Positions 8,516 through 15,559 of a stretch of 39,532 nt of DNA are shown here, in pieces (the first letter of the stretch is position 1; each line of letters opens with the position of its first letter). The notes under the pieces are model-generated. The model was not told the DNA's origin and ran no database searches. It saw only the letters and a list, made by a program, of their open reading frames with translations. Origin of the DNA: a virus; the IMG/VR virus record IMGVR_UViG_3300032323_000691, positions 1-39,532 of that record. One strand, 5' to 3'. The translations under genes and the position numbers were made by a program.

Positions 8516-8521
8516 TGTCCT

Positions 8522-11500
8522 ATGCCCACCTACAGGGTTACCGACAGCAAAACTGGCCGCACACTTGATCTTACTGGGGATAGTCCTCCTACCGAAAAAG
8601 AACTGGAGGAGATCTTTTCTCAGTACTCTGCCCAGCCTAAACAGGCAGAGGACGACAAGATGTCCTCGGTTGCGCGTATTGCCGCAGACGTAGGCATTGA
8701 AACTGGTGGAGCTTTGGCTGGTGCGGCGGCGGGTGCGTCTATTGGTGCTGCTCTTGCGCCTGCTAGCTTTGGTGCATCAGTTCCAATTGGTGCCGCTATT
8801 GGTGGAATCATTGGTGGACTTGGCGGCAACACCATTGTCCAACGTGGACAGATTGAGCGTGGCGAACGTCCTGAGTTTTCCTATGGAGAACTAGCAGCTA
8901 CTGGTCTTTTGTCTGCTATTCCCGGCGGAACTGGGGCTAAAGCTGGAACGTCATTGGCTCGCAATCTTGCCCTACGTTCTGCTCAGGGTGCTGCTCTTGG
9001 TGGCGCGGCTGAGATTACCAAAACTGTTGTTGACCAGAATCGCCTGCCCACCGCCCAAGAGTTTCTTACCGCCACCGTATTTGGTGGTGCTATGGGTGGT
9101 GCTGTTGGCGGCGCAGAGAAGGGAATCAGTAAGGCCGTATCACTAACTCCAGAGGCTAAGCTGGGTAGATTGATGCCTGTCATTAAGCGGGTTGCTGGCG
9201 AACAGTCGGCCCTTGCCTTTGAGGGAGAGGTTGCCATCAGCAATCTTAAGGATGCGCTTGGTAGCATCAAGGACAAGACAGAGCGTGAGCGCATCTCATC
9301 TATTGCATTTGATGTGCTTGAAGGAAGGCCGCATTCCACCAATCTTCCTAAGCCCGTTGCTGATGCTGTTTCTCAGGTTCGTGGAACCATCGATACGCTT
9401 AGCGAAACCCTACAGGATCGTGGCGTTGTTGAGGCTGGAACTGGCCTATACAACACGATTACTGACAACCTAGGTCAGTACATCCGTCGCTCCTATCGAG
9501 CCATTAATAGCGACTGGAAGCCATCTGCTGATGTCTTTAACAAGTGGGTAGACACGAAGGTTCGCGAAGACCTTGAGCAACGCCTGCGTACCCGCATGGC
9601 GAACAACATCATCATTGGCCGCAACAAGATTGTTGAGGGTAAGCCCTTTAACATTCAAACGTATTACAATAAGCTGAAGAGCGAGTTTGAGCCAGAGCTT
9701 CGTCAGAAGTACATCAATGAAGCTAGCCAACTTCTTGATCGTGATAACTCGTTTGCTTTTGCCATTGGTGATACGTCAAAGGTAAACACCAACATTTTTA
9801 AGCAACGCAAGAATCTTGATGCTGTTACTAGAGAGCTACTTGGGGAAATCAAAGACCCTGTGTATGCGGCCAGTAACACCATCAACATGATGACCAAGAC
9901 TCAGGCTGTTCACGAAGTGAACAAGCAGATTCGTTCTGTTGGGTTACAGTCTGGTTTGTTTAGGACCAATGCTCGCCCATTGGCAGATGGCATGGTTCCC
10001 GATGTTGAGCTTTCGGCGGATCAGTCTAACTACAATCCGCTTAAGGGGTTGTACACTACGCCAGAGATTCGCGAGGCGTTTAACAGTATGACCTCCGAAA
10101 CGACCAGCAAACTGGCTGAGCGTTTCGGCATTATTGCTTCAGCCTCTGCTGCGGTAAAGCTACCTAAGACCCTTGGCTCTCTTAAGGGTTATGCCTCAAA
10201 TCTTTGGGGCGGCGCGATGGACACGCTTGCTCAAGGGCATGGTTTGGAATTCTTCCGCACAAACAACTGGAAGCGTGCTGGTCAAGTAGCTGGTTACAAC
10301 CTAGGCTGGATTCGTCCAGACGGAACCGTTGATAACAAAGAGGCTACAGAGTTTTTCAAGTTTGTTAGACGCGAGGGACTGGTTTCGCCCAACGTAGGAT
10401 TTGGCGATTTCATGCGTGCATTTGAGGCTGGAGAAAAGTCATTAGCCTCTGCACTTCCCGGTGAGGTTTTGGATAAAGGCAAGAAGGGGATTCAGCAGCT
10501 TGGTAAAATCTACTCCACGCCAGAAACAGCATCCAAGATATTCAATCTTGCTGGTGAGTTTGCCGATCTTTCCAAGGCTTTCCCAAATCAAAGCAGAGAA
10601 GCCCTGCTTAAGGAAGCGGCAGAGCGCGTTAAGCTAACTACGCAGGACTACGATTCATTGCCGAGATTCCTTAAGGACTTCTCTAGCATTGGATTCCTAG
10701 ATCCGTTTGTTGCCTATACGGCAGACCGATTCCGCGTGGTGTACAACACCTATAAACTGGGGATGAGGGATCTTGCTTCAGATAATGCAGCTCTCCGATT
10801 GGCTGGTGCTAAGCGTCTTGCATCTATGACTGCTGTGCTTGGTGGTGCTGGCTATGTTGCGGCAAACACCAACCTCACTCCCGAACAGGATAAGGCTCTA
10901 CGCAATCGTATGCCCGATTGGGACAGGAATGGCTTTGTGTCCATCTCATCCCCCGGTGCCGATGGATCGTTTAAGTACACCAACCTAAATTACAATCTTC
11001 CACACTCTGCTGCTATTGAAGCTATGTCGGCTGCAATGCGCGGACAGAACCCAGAGGAAGCCTTTAGCAACTTTATGACCAGCATTGGCAACCAAGCATT
11101 TGGTGCCAATCTGTTGCTTGCTCCTCTTTCACAGGTGGTTAGTGGAAAGAATCGATATGGGCTTCCAATCTCTAGCGAGAATGAACCCCTCTATCGACAG
11201 ACGTTTGATCGCTCGCAGTACTTTTTGGATCAAACTATGATGCCTCTTGCGGTGGGCGAAGTTAATAAATTCTTTAATGCGCTAAGCAAGAATGGCGAAA
11301 AGATTGTTACCCCATCTGGCGATACCTACGGAGTTAAGGAAATCATGCTAGAGAACCTTGCTGGTATTCGCGAGAAGACCATTAAGATTGGCGACCGTAT
11401 GCGGCTGAATGCATCTGTAATTAGCCGCAATCTATCTGAGGATCAGATGTCCTATGCATCTGCCAAGCGACGTGCTCTAACTGAGCAAGATGCTCAAGAT

Positions 11501-12034
11501 GTCTATAACACTTTTGAACGGCGTTATCAGAACACGTTTAATCGTGCTGCTGAACTAGTAGCTGATGGCAGGGCCATTGGGCTAGAAGACGATGACTTGG
11601 TTGAGCTAATGAAGGCTGGCCGGATTCCAAGCTCTGTTGCCCTTGGCGCAATTACTGGAGTGTATGTTCCTCCTGCTGTGGAAGAACAGAATCCCACTCG
11701 CGTTATCTACGAGAAGATTGAAAGCCTACCAGAGAATCAACGTAAAGCTGCTGTAGAGAAGGCTGCTCGCGAGAACCCAACCATTGGCCGAAATCTAATC
11801 AACCGCTATCGCCAAGACCTACGCAACAAGGCGTTGAATATCAGCGAAGTGGACAAGCTGTTGTTGTCTCAGGATGAGGCTGATGGAGACCGTGCTCGCT
11901 TCATCTTCCAGAAGATGCAGACGCTACCAGATGACCTGATGCGTACTGCCTACTTGGAAGATCTGCGCAAGAAGCGAGTGATTACTCCTGTGGTTAACGC
12001 GCAGCTTAACCTGTTGATGAACCCGCCCCGTTAG
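8522..12034 (+). CDS. Largest virion protein, candidate ejection protein with glycine-zipper membrane segments
   Basis: 1170 aa. It begins MPTYRVTDSKTGRTLDLTGD, a short beta-type head common in phage ejection proteins. Residues about 55-105 and 185-200 are Gly/Ala-rich (AGAAAGASIGAAL, GAAIGGIIGGLGG), typical of glycine-zipper segments that enter membranes. The rest is long, mostly helical, with no transglycosylase or protease motif I can see. It is the last rightward gene: its stop TAG at 12032-12034 overlaps the stop of the convergent phosphoesterase gene. Size and position match T7 gp16-like proteins; direct homology is not claimed. Confidence 0.5.
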   Translation: MPTYRVTDSKTGRTLDLTGDSPPTEKELEEIFSQYSAQPKQAEDDKMSSVARIAADVGIETGGALAGAAAGASIGAALAPASFGASVPIGAAIGGIIGGLGGNTIVQRGQIERGERPEFSYGELAATGLLSAIPGGTGAKAGTSLARNLALRSAQGAALGGAAEITKTVVDQNRLPTAQEFLTATVFGGAMGGAVGGAEKGISKAVSLTPEAKLGRLMPVIKRVAGEQSALAFEGEVAISNLKDALGSIKDKTERERISSIAFDVLEGRPHSTNLPKPVADAVSQVRGTIDTLSETLQDRGVVEAGTGLYNTITDNLGQYIRRSYRAINSDWKPSADVFNKWVDTKVREDLEQRLRTRMANNIIIGRNKIVEGKPFNIQTYYNKLKSEFEPELRQKYINEASQLLDRDNSFAFAIGDTSKVNTNIFKQRKNLDAVTRELLGEIKDPVYAASNTINMMTKTQAVHEVNKQIRSVGLQSGLFRTNARPLADGMVPDVELSADQSNYNPLKGLYTTPEIREAFNSMTSETTSKLAERFGIIASASAAVKLPKTLGSLKGYASNLWGGAMDTLAQGHGLEFFRTNNWKRAGQVAGYNLGWIRPDGTVDNKEATEFFKFVRREGLVSPNVGFGDFMRAFEAGEKSLASALPGEVLDKGKKGIQQLGKIYSTPETASKIFNLAGEFADLSKAFPNQSREALLKEAAERVKLTTQDYDSLPRFLKDFSSIGFLDPFVAYTADRFRVVYNTYKLGMRDLASDNAALRLAGAKRLASMTAVLGGAGYVAANTNLTPEQDKALRNRMPDWDRNGFVSISSPGADGSFKYTNLNYNLPHSAAIEAMSAAMRGQNPEEAFSNFMTSIGNQAFGANLLLAPLSQVVSGKNRYGLPISSENEPLYRQTFDRSQYFLDQTMMPLAVGEVNKFFNALSKNGEKIVTPSGDTYGVKEIMLENLAGIREKTIKIGDRMRLNASVISRNLSEDQMSYASAKRRALTEQDAQDVYNTFERRYQNTFNRAAELVADGRAIGLEDDDLVELMKAGRIPSSVALGAITGVYVPPAVEEQNPTRVIYEKIESLPENQRKAAVEKAARENPTIGRNLINRYRQDLRNKALNISEVDKLLLSQDEADGDRARFIFQKMQTLPDDLMRTAYLEDLRKKRVITPVVNAQLNLLMNPPR

Positions 12035-13017
12035 TTTAGGGCGCGGCCATTAACGATACGGTAGTTAGCCACCTCGTAATAGCTGCCGTCTAGGGTGACG
12101 ATGGCTGACCCGTGGTTGTAGCTGTTGTATGGGCTATAAGCGGGGTGTAGGTCCGAGAGGCACCCTACGCTCCAAGTGGTGGTCATCGTCCCATCTAGGG
12201 CCGTTTCTGTGTGTTCTGACGTGCGGTGATGGTGGCCGACGATGACGCTCTGCTTGGCCTTGAGGTAGGCTCCGCGAGCAGGATTCACCGGGGGCGCGAA
12301 GCCCTTGTGGAACTCATGCCCATGCATCACGGGCAAGTCACCCAGCATAATGATGCGCTTGTCGGTGACGTACTCGATGCCGTGTTCGTCAAAGTCTAAA
12401 AGGTTTTCCAGCGCGAACTCATTCAGATGAAAGATCTCGGGGGCCTTCGTCATCATGTATGTCTTGTACCTATCCTCATGATTGCCGTCGCGCCACACTA
12501 TGCGAGCATTGGGGAACCGCTCACGAAGGTAGGCTAGTAACTCGTTGGCCGTATCCCGCTCCTGTTTGAAGTTGCGAGCGCGGGGGTCACGCACGAACGT
12601 GGACAGGGAGTGGCAGTCGATGGTGTCGCCGTTGAGGATGATCCCGTCCACCTCCTGCTTCTTAGCACGCTTCACCGCGCACTCAATGGCTTCCTCCGTG
12701 TGGTAGGGGACATGGATGTCCGAGAGGATAGCCACTTTACTCACTCCATCCATGATGAATGGAGACCACTCACGAACGCAAGACTTGGGAATGGTGCGCA
12801 CGGGGGTGGTTGGGGCTTCTAAGTTAACCTTTTCCCTGTGGGCTTTCCCTGTTGCTCCACGGCGATAGCGGATGGCATTACGCACAGCCTCTTGGTTGGT
12901 GAAAACAGTTGGGTTCTCCTTGTAAATCATCCGCGCCAATTGTGCGCTCGGAAGATCGGGGTACTTAGCCAGCATCTCATCGACGATGGCTGATCCAATG
13001 GGGTTTTGTGTGCTCAT
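12031..13017 (-). CDS. Calcineurin-like metallophosphoesterase
   Basis: 328 aa with the full set of metal-binding motifs: D100-x-H102 (SDIHVP), G130-D131-x-x-D134 (NGDTID), G178-N179-H180-E181 (DGNHED), H232-G-H234 and G261-H262-H263-H264. These coordinate two metal ions in this superfamily, which hydrolyses phosphomonoesters or diesters, sometimes nucleic acids. The first 60 residues look like a small helical DNA-binding-type domain (ADEMLAKYPDL...SAQLARMI style), as in other phage homologues. It is the last gene of the leftward operon, and its start ATG overlaps the upstream stop (ATGA). Substrate cannot be read from the sequence. Confidence 0.9.
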   Translation of the reverse strand: MSTQNPIGSAIVDEMLAKYPDLPSAQLARMIYKENPTVFTNQEAVRNAIRYRRGATGKAHREKVNLEAPTTPVRTIPKSCVREWSPFIMDGVSKVAILSDIHVPYHTEEAIECAVKRAKKQEVDGIILNGDTIDCHSLSTFVRDPRARNFKQERDTANELLAYLRERFPNARIVWRDGNHEDRYKTYMMTKAPEIFHLNEFALENLLDFDEHGIEYVTDKRIIMLGDLPVMHGHEFHKGFAPPVNPARGAYLKAKQSVIVGHHHRTSEHTETALDGTMTTTWSVGCLSDLHPAYSPYNSYNHGSAIVTLDGSYYEVANYRIVNGRALN

Positions 13018-13244
13018 TTGGTGTTCTCCATAGTTTTGTCGATAGCTTCCCTAAGATCTTGAGAATGGCTTGGTGCAGGAAAGCCCCATGCCACACCCCA
13101 CGGATAACGGTGAGAGCTTGCGTAGCTACTAAGCCAGTCTAACCTTTTTCTGTCTTTCTGTAGGTCGATAAGTTCATCTTGTCTTACCGCTTTGAAAACA
13201 GGTGCTCCTCGATCCAACTGGTTATTCGGATCAATCCAACTCAC
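13014..13244 (-). CDS. Small KDRxRLDWL-family protein
   Basis: 76 aa with a GTG start at 13244 that is part of the repeated junction GGAGGTGCGTCGTGAG. Centre: Q-K-D-R-K-R-L-D-W-L-S-S-Y; end: D-L-R-E-A-I-D-K-T-M-E. The same pair of motifs recurs in several other small genes of this operon (13241-13585, 14435-14623, 16816-17166, weaker in 13758-14003), so they form a paralogous family. I recall such KDxERLDWLE...LRxAID proteins in many phages, without known function. It overlaps the phosphoesterase gene by 4 bases. Confidence 0.7.
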   Translation of the reverse strand: MSWIDPNNQLDRGAPVFKAVRQDELIDLQKDRKRLDWLSSYASSHRYPWGVAWGFPAPSHSQDLREAIDKTMENTK

Positions 13245-13585
13245 GACGCACCTCCTTCGTTGCGTGCGGCGTCGATGGCGTCATCATTGATGCGGAAGTT
13301 ATCACGAAGGTAATTGTAAGCCCAATGCGAACCTTTACCGTCTTTAAGCCACTCGTACCGCTCCTTGTCCTTCCGCAGCGCGGAGTTTTCCTGAGACACG
13401 GCGAAGAACTGATCGGTCATGTCTTCTAATTGCACTCGCAGCGCGGCGTTTTCGCGTTCTAGCTGGTCAATCCTGTCCGCCGCAGCCTCAAGTCCCACAG
13501 CGTCGTCGTAATATACGCAACGACAATTACAGTCTGCCATAGTCCGCAGCCAGTCGGGCGACCCGGAGCTGATTGGTGTGCTCAC
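13241..13585 (-). CDS. Coiled-coil protein of the KDxERxxWL family
   Basis: 114 aa with GTG start at 13585. Residues 1-25 hold a CNCRC cluster. Residues about 30-75 form a coiled coil (LERENAALRVQLEDM, SQENSALRKDKERY), leading into K-D-K-E-R-Y-E-W-L and a terminal D-A-I-D-A-A-R, the family signature. It ends NEGGAS, where the Gly-Gly-Ala codons are the Shine-Dalgarno and spacer of the next gene. Four-base overlaps on both sides show tight coupling. Function unknown; the coiled coil suggests oligomers or partner binding. Confidence 0.7.
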   Translation of the reverse strand: MSTPISSGSPDWLRTMADCNCRCVYYDDAVGLEAAADRIDQLERENAALRVQLEDMTDQFFAVSQENSALRKDKERYEWLKDGKGSHWAYNYLRDNFRINDDAIDAARNEGGAS

Positions 13586-13600
13586 GTCGCACCTCCTTCC
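13581..13600 (-). repeat. Overlapping gene-junction repeat (SD plus GTG start), one of five
   Basis: Read leftward, this junction is GGAAGGAGGTGCGACGTGAG. Near-identical copies lie at 13240-13259, 13757-13775, 17162-17181 (GGGGGT variant) and 19497-19519 (ATG variant). In each, GGAGGTGC encodes the Gly-Gly-Ala ending of the upstream protein and is also the ribosome-binding site of the next gene, whose GTG or ATG overlaps the upstream TGA. Proteins ending GGAT, GGAS, GGAL or GGAA follow directly. Confidence 0.8.
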
Positions 13601-13761
13601 TTTTTCGTGGCGTCACTGTCAGCTTTGATGATATGTGAATTGGTTAATCGTGAGCCGCGAGTCCAATGTTTCACAACGATGTCGCCATTGGCTTCTGTGT
13701 GTGAATATTCCCACCCCATTGAGAGAAAAAGTTCATACTGCTGCTGCTGTAAAGGACTCAC
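13582..13761 (-). CDS. Small hypothetical protein between junction repeats
   Basis: A 59-aa ORF that I found by reading the gap between two operon genes. It starts with GTG at 13761 (MSPLQQQQYELFLSMGWEYS) and ends TGA at 13582-13584. Both ends are copies of the GGAGGTGCGACGTGAG junction, with GTGA overlaps to the genes on each side, which strongly supports that it is translated. It contains a central beta-type segment ANGDIVVKHWTRG. It ends KKEGGAT, as dictated by the junction. Family not recognised. Confidence 0.75.
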   Translation of the reverse strand: MSPLQQQQYELFLSMGWEYSHTEANGDIVVKHWTRGSRLTNSHIIKADSDATKKEGGAT

Positions 13762-14003
13762 GTCGCACCTCCTTGCGTAGTTTCCATGGCCCGATCAACG
13801 GCGTCCCTTATCGACGAATGATCGCACACGATTGTGTGATTCTGATTACCGTAGGTGTAGTGGATCTTGTAAAGCACCTTGGCTGTAGGGTCACCCATTG
13901 GCTTGTCCAGATCAGGTTCGCCAATGTACATATCAATGACATTGACGTGCTTTTCCATCCACTCGGCTCGCTTTTGGTCGTCTTTCTCGTTTAGGTTTAG
14001 CAT
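13758..14003 (-). CDS. Small hypothetical protein, divergent KDxxRxxW family member
   Basis: 81 aa, starting MLNLNEKDDQKRAEWMEKHV; DDQKRAEWM and the later SSIRDAVDRAMET correspond to the KDRxRLDWL and LRxAID motifs of its neighbours. Between them is a beta-type stretch (VLYKIHYTYGNQNHTIV). The 5' 71 bases overlap the end of the HNH gene in another frame, a longer overlap than elsewhere in this operon; a start further in would remove the first motif, so I keep the long form. It ends TQGGAT at a junction repeat. Confidence 0.6.
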   Translation of the reverse strand: MLNLNEKDDQKRAEWMEKHVNVIDMYIGEPDLDKPMGDPTAKVLYKIHYTYGNQNHTIVCDHSSIRDAVDRAMETTQGGAT

Positions 14004-14358
14004 CTTCTTTGTGTGTTATGTTGTTGTGGCAGGTCTTGCAAACGACCTGTAAATTGTTGGCTTCGCAGAACAGGCGTTCAACGAAGCCGGGGAGGTCTGA
14101 GTAGCTCTTGAGGGAGCCACATTCTACAAGGTGATGTACCTGAGTGGACTTCTGAATGAACCACTCCTTGCACACACCGCATTGGAACTCGTTCTTCTGT
14201 AGCTTGTTCGGTCCCTTGTAGGGGCGTTTAGCTGCGTTGCGAACGTGGTAGTTGACGGGGTAGCGGGTGAAGGCTCGGCGCAGGGCAGAGCGGATGAAGC
14301 CCCAATAGCGAGCCTCTGTCCATGTCCCTGAGCAGCGAGTCTTTGGAGGCTTAGGCAT
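13933..14358 (-). CDS. HNH endonuclease-like protein
   Basis: 141 aa from the ATG at 14358 (MPKPPKTRCSGTW). Zinc-ribbon/HNH pattern: C60-G-V-C63, H75-H76, N101-N102, then C107-K-T-C110-H111-N-N and H116. This is the beta-beta-alpha-metal nuclease core with four structural cysteines, seen in many phage homing or packaging-associated nucleases. The C-terminus is very basic. I prefer this ATG over an upstream in-frame GTG at 14376 because it sits in a TAATG coupling with the micro-gene before it, with GGAGG 11 bases upstream. It overlaps the next gene by 71 bases. Confidence 0.8.
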   Translation of the reverse strand: MPKPPKTRCSGTWTEARYWGFIRSALRRAFTRYPVNYHVRNAAKRPYKGPNKLQKNEFQCGVCKEWFIQKSTQVHHLVECGSLKSYSDLPGFVERLFCEANNLQVVCKTCHNNITHKEDAKPKRERRPKASRVDGKARQCH

Positions 14359-14435
14359 TATTCCATAAGCCTCCACACTAGTTCAACAACTAGTGGAACA
14401 ACTAGGCAAAGGCATAGGATAACTACTAGGTACAT
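14358..14435 (-). CDS. Micro-gene: 25-aa single-TM peptide
   Basis: An ORF read directly from the sequence: MYLVVILCLCLVVPLVVELV followed by WRLME. Its ATG (14435-14433) overlaps the upstream stop as TAATG, and its TAA (14360-14358) overlaps the HNH start as TAATG. The peptide is almost wholly hydrophobic, one membrane span with a short charged end. Exact coupling on both sides in a 78-base space is the evidence that it is real. A 20-base perfect hairpin (14376-14395, stem CACTAGTT/AACTAGTG) lies inside it and could modulate translation of the HNH gene. Function unknown; it may be only a leader peptide. Confidence 0.55.
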   Translation of the reverse strand: MYLVVILCLCLVVPLVVELVWRLME

Positions 14436-14623
14436 TAGGCACGTCCGTTCATTCGCTCAATTTGAGCCATCGTGCTTTCTCTGATGTCTAGAATCTTTAC
14501 GTCCTTGTCGCCGTAAATTTTGAAGAACATTGTGTCAACATTCCGCTCCAGCCAGTCCAAGACCTTTTTGTCGCGAGTTAATTCTTCAAACTGAGTAAGT
14601 GAAATTGTTACTGTTGGTTCCAT
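14435..14623 (-). CDS. Small KDxxxLDWLE-family protein
   Basis: 62 aa from the ATG at 14623 (MEPTVTISLTQFEELTRDKK), chosen because it comes two bases after the upstream stop; longer versions run through the SWIM gene. It contains R-D-K-K-V-L-D-W-L-E-R-N-V-D, the family signature, and a short C-terminal half ILDIRESTMAQIERM replacing LRxAID. Both this protein and the one before it end GRA, from a similar GGACGYGCCTAA stretch at the gene ends. Function unknown. Confidence 0.65.
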   Translation of the reverse strand: MEPTVTISLTQFEELTRDKKVLDWLERNVDTMFFKIYGDKDVKILDIRESTMAQIERMNGRA

Positions 14624-14625
14624 TG

Positions 14626-14898
14626 TTAGGCGCGTCCGTGTACTCGGTTCAATACGGTGTCGGCAAACTCTGTTAAACACTCATGGATATGTTTGCAACG
14701 TGTGGTTTCCGGCTCTCGGAATTTTACAATGACTCCAGTTGCCTCAATGATCTTTCGTTTGTTGTAGGTGAAGTCTTCACAGCTACACTCTCCGTTGCCT
14801 GCATAAGCATTAATGTCCACCAGATATTCTTTCTGGTCTACTGTCTCGGAGGAAACGATGTAGGTTCCTATATCAAATTCCCGAACCGTCATTCTCAT
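14626..14898 (-). CDS. SWIM-type zinc-finger protein
   Basis: 90 aa from MRMTVREFDIGTYIVSSETV. It carries the SWIM pattern C-x-C-x(n)-C-x-H: C38-S-C40-E-D-F and, 28 residues on, R-C68-K-H70-I. SWIM fingers bind DNA or proteins, and short phage SWIM proteins with C-x-C-x-D-F-x...C-K-H-I are known. The start lies within the end of the upstream gene (about 26 bases overlap), with no strong Shine-Dalgarno, so coupling is assumed; an in-frame ATG two codons later is an alternative. It probably acts in DNA metabolism with the helicase and nucleases nearby. Confidence 0.75.
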   Translation of the reverse strand: MRMTVREFDIGTYIVSSETVDQKEYLVDINAYAGNGECSCEDFTYNKRKIIEATGVIVKFREPETTRCKHIHECLTEFADTVLNRVHGRA

Positions 14899-15067
14899 AG
14901 GTAAGATGCATATAGGCATCGACTCCGTTTTTAACGCTCTCGGTGAGAGCCTTATGCCGCTCAAGGGCAGCGAAGAAGTCCTTGGGATTCCCCGTTTCGA
15001 GGGAGGAAAGGACATCGTCCTGACCAGCGGCAAGGATGCGAAGATAGTTGTCTTGAATAGTGTTCAT
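14873..15067 (-). CDS. Small hypothetical helical protein
   Basis: 64 aa from the ATG at 15067 (MNTIQDNYLRILAAGQDDVL), which overlaps the HNH stop as ATGA and so is preferred to longer starts that would lie inside the HNH gene. Predicted mostly helical and acidic, with the segment NPKDFFAALERHKALTESVK. I recognise no domain. It sits between an HNH nuclease and the SWIM protein. Confidence 0.6.
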   Translation of the reverse strand: MNTIQDNYLRILAAGQDDVLSSLETGNPKDFFAALERHKALTESVKNGVDAYMHLTYENDGSGI

Positions 15068-15372
15068 CGTGGAAGCATGTACCCGCGCTCGTATGCCCAT
15101 TGCGGGTATCTGTGGATTCTGTCGTGTGCGGCTCGGCATACGGCGAGCCAGTATTCTGTGTCGTTTAGTCGGCCTCCCCAGCGGCCTTTGCGATGGTGGA
15201 TGTCCGTCGCTAAAGGCATATCGAGGGGCTTTCCTTTGTATTTAACGCCGAGTTCGGCCATGTACACTTCGCAGTAGGGGTGAGCCTCAAGGTAGGCTTT
15301 ACGGAGCTTGGCGTATTCCCGTAGCTCCTTGCTGCGCTTGCTGCTCACCCGCTTGAGAGGAGTGCGTTTCAT
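15064..15372 (-). CDS. HNH endonuclease, small phage type
   Basis: 102 aa. A basic N-terminus with KR-KELREYAKLRKAYLEAHPYC34 leads to the HNH core: D57-I-H59-H60-R-K-G-R, N70-D, W-L-A-V-C79-R-A-A-H83-D-R-I-H87. This matches the small HNH proteins common beside replication genes in phages, where H59/H60 and H83 would form the active site and metal ligand. Only C34 and C79 are visible as possible zinc ligands, fewer than in the other HNH protein here. It overlaps neighbours by four bases on each side. Likely a nicking or resolving nuclease. Confidence 0.8.
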   Translation of the reverse strand: MKRTPLKRVSSKRSKELREYAKLRKAYLEAHPYCEVYMAELGVKYKGKPLDMPLATDIHHRKGRWGGRLNDTEYWLAVCRAAHDRIHRYPQWAYERGYMLPR

Positions 15373-15557
15373 TCTCCGCGCAGCCGACAGGTGATTTCAT
15401 CAATGTGCTCGTTGGAAGCTACCATAGAAGAGTAGAGGTAGTCTAATGCGTTCTCGATGTTATTTTGTAACGCTTGCTCCCTCCCCTCGGCTTCGGCCAG
15501 TTGCTTCCGCAACGCAGCGACTTCACGGTAGAGATCCAGTAATTCTTTATCGTTCAT
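15369..15557 (-). CDS. Small coiled-coil protein
   Basis: 62 aa, heptad-like from residue 3 to about 40 (LLDLYREVAALRKQLAEAEG). It resembles short coiled-coil proteins carried in phage replication operons but has no named family. It starts two bases after the helicase stop and overlaps the HNH start. It might act as a helicase accessory or oligomerisation partner; that is position only. Confidence 0.6.
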   Translation of the reverse strand: MNDKELLDLYREVAALRKQLAEAEGREQALQNNIENALDYLYSSMVASNEHIDEITCRLRGE

Positions 15558-15559
15558 GT

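Noticed and set aside
14376-14395. Hairpin CACTAGTT/AACTAGTG as a terminator
   Set aside because: No T-run follows in the leftward direction, and the bases lie inside the TAATG-coupled micro-gene; kept only as a possible translation-control element.
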